Positions 37,501 to 49,500 of a stretch of DNA of 64,000 nucleotides are shown in pieces (position 1 is the stretch's first letter; the number at the start of each line of letters is the position of its first letter). The notes beneath the pieces are model-generated. The model made no database searches, was not told the DNA's origin, and saw only the letters and a list, made by a program, of their open reading frames with translations. The position numbers and the translations under genes are program-made. Source of the stretch: Anodontia alba (taxonomy: Eukaryota; Mollusca; Bivalvia; Lucinida; Lucinidae). Location: positions 13,646,295-13,710,294 of the forward strand of contig OZ024830.1 in assembly GCA_964016985.1 (NCBI GenBank). The letters are read 5' to 3'.

Positions 37501-40500
37501 TACACACCTTTGACCTCTTAACACTTTATACAGCTGGGTTTTACAGCCTTTCAAGAATATTTCACTTATATCGAGCCGATTGTTGATCAAAGGTAGGCGA
37601 AAACTGGAGAACCTGGGGAAAAACCACCTGACCATCCGTAAGCAGAACTTGGCTTTCCCACATGACCCGAGCGAGGCTAGAACCACAGCAGTGAGAAACC
37701 TAATGAATTAAGAGTCAATTCTCCTATCTACTAGACTACGGGGGCCCACTATCTTAAGGGCTATTGATACACTATCAAAGGAGATAATTCTGTCAAAATG
37801 GTTTCCCTCCCTTCTGAAAAAGGGTCTATTCTAAAAGGAAAGAATTAGCTCCTAAGGGGAGCAAATTCTTTCCTTTTAGAGTAGACCTCTTTCAGAAGGG
37901 GACTGGTGAGCAGAAAGGCAACCAGGCCCCAATAGTTAACATTTTCATATTTACCGGTATTAGCAGAGAAATTTTCATGCTCAACCATGTTTAACAAGAA
38001 AGGATTTGCAATTATAAGTAATATGAGATTTATTAGCAGGACAAATTTCAAGCTCAGCTGAGTTGAGCATGAAAAAAAGTTCTATAATTTTGGGACCAGG
38101 ACATCACAAAAGCTGTCTCCATTGTTAAAAATAGCAGAAAATCTACTGTATCTAGTTATGGTCTCTTGACAACTCAAACAGCACACTGAGACAAGATTAT
38201 TATTAACATTTTGCATGTGCCGGGTTGGCAACATTCTTTCGTGGAGATTTTATCATGAAATATTTTTACTGTCATTCTCTCCCTTCTGCTGATTCAAGAA
38301 GGGCAGCTGTCAGTTTCTGGCAAAAGAATGGGCTCAATACTGGTTAACAGCTTAGAAGATTAAGCCTGCCTAGTAAAAGTATTGTTAGGTAAACTGACCA
38401 TGCTTGACATGACCCCACTGAGTTGACTGGTCAGTAAAACCTCAACACAGACAAACAAACACATTGCATGCTGGGTAAATATTTCAGCAGATGACATTTT
38501 GATTTTTTTTCTTATTTTTCCCTAGAAAATAGAATCTGACGAAGTGTCATATTTTATTTTCTAGGAAAAATATGAAATATATGAAAAATATCATTAGTTT
38601 GTCATCTGCTGACTTTGCCCGCAACCTGGTATATATTAAACTATTCTGTTACATAACTGTCCAATGTAACATAAGGTCTACCTTTCTTATCCTTTTTTGG
38701 AGGGACAATCTGAGACTGCTGTAATGGAGGTTTACCAGGAACAATGGTTGTCAAGGCTATAGGATTTGCAGTGCTCTGACTGGCTGTTAAACTGGAACCA
38801 TTCACGAGACCGGTTCCTTCTTGTTCAGTCTGTGAAGCTGGTGGGCTGCTCAGGAACTCTCCAAAGTTATTATCAGATGAATCTGGCTCTGGAGGGACTG
38901 CAAATAAAAAATGATATTACCATACATTTACTAGAAAATATGTTCATTTTACATATGTGATACATGGCTTTCAGGCACATATCACTCTTGTGGAGTGCAA
39001 AAGGTGTGATAATGGGTCATGTGGGTAATACAGGTTTTTTGGCCAGGCAAAAACCCTTATTACCAGGTCACATGGGTGATACGGCTTTTTTGCATGGAGA
39101 AAAACTCATATCACCACATTCAGAGCACTCGGCGGTCTTGCCTTTGACTCTGCATATGATATCAAATAGGCAAACTTGTCAGAAAGAAAAATGCATGATA
39201 AATAGCTTATGATATGGCAATTTTCATATCATACCCCCATACCAACCCGAGACACCCATATCAGCAGGAGGGCCAAAAGCCCTCGGGCTGATATGGGTGT
39301 CTTGGGTTGATATGAGGTAGGCTATGACAATTGCCATATAATAATCTCTATTTATTACATAGCTCCAGAAACGGCAATAACTGTCAAGATAATTTGATAT
39401 CTTTTGTTATTTTTTCTTCAAAATGTACAAGCTATATTTTGGTGCAAAAGTTATCCTAAAATATCACCTTAATTATCCAGTCTTCTGGAACAATGGCATA
39501 TGTTTTTTATAATGAAGAAGTCAGAAACTATCAATATACAATTTACCAATACAGTTATTTACCAGCAGCCTGTTCCTAGTGTTAGTTTTATAAAACTGTT
39601 TATCATTCATTCATAAATACATATATACCATTTTCCTACAGCTAAATAAATTATATGCACCCTATATTTTTCTTCACACACACATCTGTCAATTACAGAC
39701 AGCAACCAGGGCCCAGTTGTTCAAAGCTAACAATGTCGTTAGTTAACAATTCGTTAAAATTTACATCAAGTGATACGCAAATATGCTGAAATTTTTTGCA
39801 GTGCAAAAGCTACTCACATTTTTTCCGCAAAAAATATCAGAATATTGTGTATTGAATCCGCTAAAACAGTTGAAATGGCCCTTAACGAGCTTGTTAAGCT
39901 AACGATGCTTTGAACAACTGGGCCCAGTAGTTCTAGTCCAATTCTATAGCATACATAATAAGGTGAATGCATACACTTGGTGGATTTTCCATCATTTTTG
40001 ACAAGGGAGACAACTTTTTGACTTCCTATTTTCTGAAAAGGAGTCTTTCTAAAAGGAAAGAATGTTGCCTCCCTGCAAGTGCATCAATTCCCCTTAAATT
40101 AAACCTGTAGTTTTTGAACATCTGGGCCCAGTTGTTCAAAGCGTCGTTACCTTAACAAGCTCGTTAAGAATCATTTCGTTAACTGTTTTAGCGGATTCAA
40201 TACACAATATTCTGATATTTTTTTCTGAAAAAATGTGAGTAGCTTTTGCATTGCAAAAGCTACTCACAATTTTTCAGCAAAAAATTTCAGTATATTTGCG
40301 TATCACTTGATGCAAATTTTAACGAATCGTAACTAACGACATCGTTAGCTTTTAACAATTGGGTCCTGACAAATATGAACCAATTTTCTTGTCCCTGAGA
40401 TAGAACAGACAGGGTTTACTGTATTGGCTTTTCACAGTTTGATAATACTTGGTTATCCGAGGGAGGAACTATAATGGGAAGAAGTCTTCTAAATATCAGC

Positions 40501-43500
40501 CTTCAATTATGTTTCAGGAGAATGGATATACTTTCAGGAGAGGAAACTGTCAAAATAGTTTTACCTACCTCCCTTTGGGAAAGGGATATACTCTAAAAGG
40601 AAGAATTTGCTCCCAAGGCTACTCTAAAAAGAAAGAATGTGCTCCTTTTTAAAAGAGATTTTGTGTGCAGAAAAGCAAAGAGGAAAACACAAAAAACTGT
40701 CTCTCTTCTAAAAAAACAAGTGGGCCATGAAGGCCCATGTAACAAACACCTGAGTATCATAGCACTAAGAAAGCTGACCTAGAAATGATCAAGGCAAACA
40801 TTCTGACCAAGATTCATGATGATCATATTAGCAAGACAATGTAGCATGCCTAATGGACTGTGAAATATAGGTCAAGGTCAAATATGGATGACAGCACTCA
40901 AGAGGCCACGCTAAGATGCAAGTGCTAAGTATCACTGGTTGTAGGACCAACAATTACTGAGAAAGTGACATAGACACAAAAACTTAACAAAGTCAGTGGA
41001 CTGTGAAAATATAGGTCAATATCAAACAGGGATGACTGAATTCAAGATGCCGTGCTAAGATGCATGCAAGTACCATCTATTACTGCTGTAGGACCAATAG
41101 TTACTGAGAAACTGACCTAAATGGAAAAATTTCAGAAATTCACTGGACTATGAAATATAGGTTATGTGACCCAGTTCCAAACCTGACCTAGAAATCATCA
41201 AGACAAACATTTTTAGCAAGATTCATGATGATCTCTTCCGAAATGTGACCTCTAGTGTGTTAACAAGGTTTTCCTTTGATTTGGCCTGGTGTCCTAGTTC
41301 CAGGTGACCCAGTTTCAAGCCTGACCTAGAAATCATCAAGACAAATATTTTAAGCAAGATTCATGATGATTACTTTTGACCTCTAGAGTGTTAACAAGGT
41401 TTTCCTTTGATTTGGCCTGGTGACATAGTTTTTTACCCCAAAAGACATAGTTTCAAAGTCGACCAAAAGAATATCAAGACAAACATTTTCAGCATGATTC
41501 ATGATGACCACTTCAAAAATGTGACTTCTAGAGTGTTAACCATGTTTTCCTTTGATTTGGCCCAGTGATCTAGTTTTTGATCCCAAGTGACCCAGTTTCA
41601 AACTTGACCTAGAAATCATCAACACAAACATTTTGAGCAAGATTCATGATGATAGCTTCAAAAACGTGACCTCTAGAGTGTTAACAAGATAATTTTTTTA
41701 TTTGACCTGGTGACCTATTTTTTTTACCCAAAGTGACCCAGTTTCAAATCTGACCTAGATTCTATAGGGACAAATATTCTGAGTAAGTTTCATTAAGATT
41801 GGGTCAAACTGTGACCTCTAGAGTGTTAAAAAACTAATTGTTGATGACAAAGGATGGATAACAAAGGGTGATCACAACAGCCCAAAAATGGCTGAAAAAG
41901 TACCAAGTGTATAAAGGCCCCTTAAAACAAAAAAAAAGTTTAAAAAATATATATATATATACTTGTTATGTTTGCAGGCTTTGTTTTTGGCTTGTCCGAT
42001 GTCCCAAATATGGAGTCTACAAGTTTATTTGGGTCAAGGCCACCTGCTGTAGGTTTCCCAAACTGTTTCAGTTTATCTCTCTGTTGCTGATACTGTCTCT
42101 CTTTCCTTATCTGTTCTTCACTCTTTCCAGCATTTCTTGCTCCTGTCGTCACTTCTCTGCAAAAACGTACATTATGTCATACTGTAATAATCCAAAGTTT
42201 TGGGACAGACAGACCTGAGCAAACAGACAGACCTGAGCAAACAGTGTAGACCCAGATCAGATTCCACAGAATGTGGCATCTGATCTGGGTCTACACTGTG
42301 TGCCACTCAGTCTAGCAGTTTTAAGGTGCATCAAGAGGCAGTAAAATGAAATTGTTCAAATTTTAGGACAAATATGGTAATCAGTAATGGTGTTCCAATA
42401 CTGTATTTAGGGTAAATATGGTATGTCAACAAAGACACATTTAGACCTGTGCATCCAAGCAGGACTAGTTAGTTTTGTTGTTAGCTTATATTATCAGAAA
42501 TGATGTTATTATTGTGCAGATTTTCAACACTACAATGCATTTGAAAATATTGTGCATGCATTTGCACAGTTGTGCTTTCATGGATGGAACCTGCATATGA
42601 ATCAGTGCCATTATTCCTCACCAAGCACCTCCCTGTCCACTTTATATTCAACCCAGGGCACAGGATGAGCTCTCACCTACAACTATCTATTCCTGGTGTT
42701 TTGTAATTATGGGAAATTCTATCCCACTTTTCAGAAAGACCTGGAGAAGGCATTTGATAGAGTACCTCGGAAGGTCATTTGGTGGGCGCTGAGAAAATGG
42801 TGTGAAGGAGTGGATTGTGTGACTGGTGCAGGAGATGTATGCTAATGCGTGGAGCCGTGTCCTTGTTGGTGAGGGGTACAGTCAAGAGTTTGAAGTGAAA
42901 GTCTGTGTTCACCAAGGCTCAGTACTCAGCCCGCTGCTCTTCATCATTGTGCTTGAAGCCTTATCATGAGAGGTCTGCTCTGGGGTCCCCTGGGAGGACC
43001 TCTATGCCAATGACCTTGTTATTATCGCTGAATCGCTCGAGGAATGTGTCAGAAGGCTCTTGACTTGGAAAGAAGCAATGGAGAAGAAAGGACTGAGAGT
43101 AAATGCAGGAAGATCATGATCTGTGGTACGGGCCTAGACCTCCTGCAGAGTTCAGGCCAGTTTCCATGCGCTGTCTGTCGCACTGGAGTGGGCAGCAAAA
43201 GCATCTTCTGCAATGGCAGCAAGCACTGGGTGCACAAGAAATTCAGTGGACTCAAGCACTTGACAAAGGACCCTGACTACAGCTGTACACAGTGCCAGGG
43301 AACTGCACGCCCCTTGGATGGCAGACCAGAGAGGGACATCCAAGTCGAACCTGACAAGCTGGAGGTTGTAGCTTCCTTTTGCTACCTAGGAGACATGCTC
43401 TCAGCAGCAGGTGGCTGTGAACTTTCAACCATAACACGTGTGAAAACTGCCTGGAAGAAGTTCAAGGAGCTGCTACCAGTTCTCTCCAAGCCACCTCTCT

Positions 43501-46500
43501 TTCACAACACGTGGCTGTGTGTACAGCTCTTGTGTGCGGAGCGCAATGCTCTATGCCAGTGAGACTTGCCATTGACAAAGCAAAAATCTCTATGTCTGCA
43601 GCAGAATGGCAGGACAATGATCAGACAGATCTGTAATGTCAGGCCGCAAGACATTGTCATCCCCAGGTCCAAAGAGCTACTTGCGTGACTTGGCATTGAG
43701 GATCTGGACCTCATTCTGAAGGAGAGAAGGCTCCACTGTTATGGACATGTGGAATGCTCTAATGGTGCAGTCAAGACAGCCTTCCACATACATGTTGAGG
43801 GAAAGCGTGGGCCAGGGAGGCCCAAGATGATATGGAAGCAGCTGACAGAGAGGAATTGCAGAGAGTGGAAGCTCTCCGCTATCAATCCTCATGATAGACA
43901 CACCTGGACATCTGGTGTGAGATCTGCCATGCGTGCAGCAAGCCAGCTATCTGGAAGGGGGTCCACTGATGTGGATGTTGCCCATCTACCTGCACATTAA
44001 TCAAACATCCGATTATGATATGATGTGAGTTTTTAATACATTTTGAGAAAATGACTTTTCAACATTTTCCCTATATAAATGTATAGGGACACAAATTTGA
44101 CCTTGCTGTAAAAAGGTCAAATGTCAACCTATGGTCACCATTTGAATAAACTTGGTACACACACCTGGAGATCTGGTGTGAGATCTGCCATGCATGCAGC
44201 AAGCCAGCTATCTGGAAGGGGGCCCACTGATGTGGATGTTGCCCATGTACCCGCACGTTAATCAAACATCCGATTATGATATGATATGAGTTTTTAATAC
44301 ATTTTGAGAAAATGACTTTTCAACATTTTCCCCATATAAATGTATAGGGACACAAATTTGACCTTGCTGTAAAAAGGTCAAACGTCAACCTATGGTCACC
44401 ATTTGAATAAACTTGGTAGATCTAGAGACCTGGATGCTATATACCAATATTCAGCCCCAAAACTTTCTTGGTTCAGGAGAAGGTTTTTTAATGTTTTTAT
44501 CATATATGGGCATAGCCTCTATCTTGATTAATGGACTGGGACCAGTTATATAAATTTTCAATCCCCCTTCAACAGAAGGACCACATGAAGTTTGAAGAAA
44601 ACTGGCCCATGGGTTTCAGAGTAGAAGTTGTTCAAAGGTGTGGCTGGATGACGGATGGATGGCCGACAACAGACAGCAAGTGATCACAACAGCTCATCCT
44701 GAGCCTTCAGCTCAGGTGAGCTAAAAAGGAAGTAATCTATCTTGTTTTGTATACGTATATGTCAAATGAAAAGCAAGTGTTGTTTGTTTTGTTTTTGTTT
44801 TTTTTGTATTTTGTTTTAGTTGTTTTTTTATTGTTTTTTGTTTGTTTGTTTTTTATTCAGGTTTGGCAGGTGAGAAATATAACCAATCCTTAATGACAAG
44901 TGGTGATGGGGAAATCCAAACACTGGATCCATCACTTATATTAGAAACTCAGCAAAGCCTCATTTCCAACTTGAATGGTGGAGCTTCAATCTGCGATTTC
45001 TCTGTCACCAATGAGCAAGTCTCTTATCCCCTTTTTAAATACCAGAAAATATGCTGATATTTTTTCTTCCTAGCTTGGAACTATTTACTTTGCATATATT
45101 TCTAATATGAGTTAACTCTTTTTCATTGTAAACAGAACTAAACTGGAATTATAAGAAATGAATTTCATTTTTGTGGATTTTATCAAATCTCTCACAACTT
45201 TAACATAAAGCTTTTACGGCTTTATTCAGTTTCTGAGTGATTTACATATCAATAAAATCCAGAAATATGAAATTCATTTCTATAATAAACAAGAGGCCCA
45301 CAGGCCACAACTCTCTCACCTGAGTGAAACCTCCCCTGCAGATATGCTGATGGCATGCAACATTTTTCCAATACTGTCAAATACTGAAACTTATGACAAG
45401 GCTATGGCTTAAACAGTTTTTTGAGATATCTTGCTTACAAGGTTAAAATGCTGAAATTTTCAAAATACTATAAGTAAAAAAAAAGTTCAGATATTTTTCA
45501 GAAGTCATTTGGTTCATCTACTAATCCTGTCCTTTAAAGTTTTGTTGTTTGTTTTTTTTCTATTTTTAACTCTGGCAACCATTCTGTTCAGCAGAGCAGA
45601 ATCATTTTAGCAATTCTGGCATAAAAGCATAAGAAGAAACATTGATGTGAAATTATTTTGAAATCTTGCCACTGGCCACAGATGTCATTTAAAGGTTTTT
45701 CTATTTTTAGCTCTGGTGACCATTTTGTTCAGCAGAGAAGAACCATTTTGGCAATTTTGGTAAAGAGGGATAAGAGGAACATTTCTGTGAAATCATTTTG
45801 AAATCAGGCCACTGGCCAAGAAGATGTTTAAAGCCGTTTTTTCTATTTTTAGCTCTGATGGCCATTTTGTTCAGCCGAGCAGAACTTTTTTAGCACTTTT
45901 GGTAAAGGGCCATAAGAGGAACACTTCTGTGAAATTACTTTGAAATCAGGACACTGGCTGCTGTGGAGATGTCTTTTAAAGGTTTTCTACTTTTAGCTCT
46001 GGCCACCATTTTGTTCAGCCAAGCAGAGCCATTTTAGTGATTTTGGTTGAGGGCCATTGGTGGAACACTTCTGTGCAAATATTTTGAAATCAAAGACGAG
46101 ATGTCATTTGAAGATTTTCTATTTTTTAGCTCTGGCGGCCATCTTGTTCAATGGAGCAGAACCAGTGCAGCCATCTTGGAATTTCGACTGACACAAGTTT
46201 AGCATGTTTCGATCCAGAAGTCATCCTGTTGCTAAAGAGCAAGTTTCGACTCAAAGCGATCTAAGGTTTGAGAAGAAATGTCGAAAACTGATTTTCAAGA
46301 TGGCGGCTGTGGTGACCATCTTGGATTTTCTATCGGCTCATTTAGTTATTTTGTGTCTCATAAGTGCCCTAATGCTCATCATCAAGTTTTGATTCAACTG
46401 GATTATAGAGGAGATGTCCAAAATATGAATTCTCAACATTTTTCCCATTAAATGTATAGGGCCCATACAAATGCATGGGGCAGCAAATTTGACCTTGCCA

Positions 46501-49500
46501 TAAAAAGGTCAAACATCAACGTAGGGCCATCATTTTAGCAATTTTGGTAGATCTCATGTCCCCGAGGATTTGTGCAAAAATAAGGCCCCAGAGCTTATTT
46601 GGTTCTGGAGAAGAAGATTTTTAAAGGTTTTTACCATATATGGGCATGGCAGCCATCTTGGTCAATGAACCGTGACCATTTTAGCAATCTTTCGTTCCCC
46701 CAACCTAAGGAGGCTCCACATAAAATTTGGGCAACATTGGCCCAGAGGCTTCAGAGAGGAAGTCATTTGAAATTCTCAACATTTTTCCCATACAAATGCA
46801 TAGGGAAGCAAACTTGACCTGCCTTAAAAAAATCAAACATCAATGTACGACCATCATTTTAGCAACTTTGGTAGACCTTCCGTCCCTGATAATTTGTGCA
46901 AAGATTCCGCCCCAAGGCATTCTCTGTTTTGGAGAAGAAGACTTTTAAAGGTTTTTACCATATATGGGCATGGTGGCCATCTTGGTCTATGGACCGCGGC
47001 CATTTTAGCAGTCTTTCGTTCCCCCAACCTAAGGAGGCTCCATATGAAATTTGAGCAACATTGGCCCAGAGGCTTCAGAGGAGAAGTAGTTTGAAATTCT
47101 CAACATTTTTCCCATACAAATGTATGGTGCCCATACAAATGCATAGGGAAGCACACTTGACCTCGCTGTAAAAATGTCAAACGTCAATGTACAACAATTA
47201 TTTTAGCAATCTTGGTAGACCTCTTGTCCCCAATGATTTAAGCAAAGATTCAGCCCCAAGGCATCCTTGGTTCTGGAGAAGAATATTTTTAAAAGTTTTT
47301 ACCATATATGGGCATGGCGGCCATCTTGGTCAACAGACTGCAACCATTTTAGTAATCTTTCCTTCCCCCAACCTAAGGAGGCTCCATATGAAATTTGAGC
47401 AAAATTGGCTCAGCGGCTTCAGAGGAGAAGTCGTTTGAAAATGTTAACGGATGGACAGATGGACAGACGCATGGATGGACGACGGACGAAAAGTGATCAC
47501 AATAGCTCATCCTGAGCATAGCTCAGGTGAGCTAATAAAATATTCTGAATAGCCTCTTCCTCCAGAGCACTATCAAAAATAATTTGTCAAGATACCGTTT
47601 TCTGTTCTGAAAGTTGTCCTGCATATGTTTGTTGTAAGCTGGAGGAGCTCCTGTAGGTCCCATTCTCATCCCCATCATCTGTAACAAGATGAAACATTTG
47701 AAATGGAAGTGGCAAAATGGACTTGTATTAAAATGCGTCATCCCAGAGCAGCCTGCATGTTCATAATGTCTGCCCAGGATCTATAATTTTTGCTTCTCTA
47801 AACCTTTGCGAAACTCATTTATCACATGACATAATATAAATAAGAGCTACCATTGGACAGCATAGCTTGTCTGAATTGTGCTTTGCCAATAAAATGAAAC
47901 AAGAATTCTGCAAGAGTCCAAGCCAGACCTGCATTTGGCAAAGTCATATGAGTATAATACATAGGGAAGTAAGTAATATACTTCAAACATTGGGTCATAC
48001 TGATAATTGGAAAGTATGTTTAAATATGAAATAAATGTTCTCCAAGACATAAAGCAAAGTCATTGGACCATGAAGTATAAGTCACTGTGTCCTACGTTTA
48101 TTTGAAGTCAAACGCTGGGTCATACCAGCTCATAATCCTGAAGTATTATGTATATACACCAAACATTCTTCTAGATATAAAGTAAAATTGCTGGACTGTG
48201 AAATATTGGACACTTTGACCTGCATCTATTTTAAGGTCAAACTTCTGACGATACTGAAGGATAATCTGACAGTATGGTGATTATACATCAAATAATTTTC
48301 AAGATAAAAGGTAAAATCACTGGACTGTGAAATACATGTCACTGTGACCTACATTTATCTTATGATCAAACTTCAGGTCATTCTAACTAATAATTGAGAA
48401 AGTAGGATATTTACACATGAAATACTTTTCAAGATATAAAGTAAAATCAATTAATTGTGAAATATAGGTCATTGTGACCTATATTTGTTTAGAAGTCAAA
48501 TGTTGAGTCATACCAACTCATAATCTGAAAGTATGATGTTTATACACCAAATAGTCATCAAGACATAAGGTAAAATCACTGGACAGTGAATTGTGTTTGT
48601 GTTGAGGTTTTACGGCCCAATCAACCCAATGGGGTCATGTCAAGCACGGTCAGTTTACCTAACCACACGTTTACTGGGCAGGCTGTTAACCGGTATTGTG
48701 CACATTCTTTCACCAGAAACTGACAAATGCCCTTCTTGAATCAGCGGAAGGGAGAGAGGAACCGTAGAAAATATTTCATGATCAATCTCAACGAAAGAAT
48801 GTTGCCGACCTTGGTGGGAGTTGAACCCGCGACCTCCTGTTCTCCAGTCGCATTTAAGTCAAACTTTAGGTCATACTGACTCATATTCAGAAAGTATTAT
48901 GTTTACACATTAAATACTCTTCAAAATATCAGACAAAATTTCTGGAGGAAGGAATGTAGGTTACTGTGACCTACATTTATTTTGAGGTCAAACTTTGGGT
49001 CATTCTGACTCATAATCCATGAGTATAATGTTTATACAACAAATATTCTTCCAAGATATAAGACAAATCACTGGTCCATGAAATGTAGGTCACTGTGACC
49101 TACATTTATTTTGATCTCAAACTTCTGGTCATACTGTTTCATTATCCATAAGTATGATGTTTATACATCAAATATTCATCAAGACATAAAGCAAAATTAC
49201 CGTACAGTGAAATAGAGGTCACTATGATCTACACTTACTTTGAGGTCAACTGACTCATTATCAGAAAGTATGGTGTTTCTACATAAAATACTCAAGATTT
49301 AAGGCTAAATCACATAACTGTAAAAATTCTTCAAGATATAAGGTTTTCATAACAGAAAAGTTGAAAAAATACTTCTTAAAAAATACTTTTTACAGTTGTC
49401 CTAGATTTTGACCTCTAGCCCAACCCATGTGCATGGACTATAAAAATGTTGCTAGTCATAAAAGTACCTCAACACTTTAACTCCCTACCAAACTTGTCCT

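Noticed and set aside
42780..43560. A host PHD-finger gene at 43044-43562
   Set aside because: The frame continues LINE motifs on both sides (RT before, VASFCYLGDML and RRL-x-YGH after).
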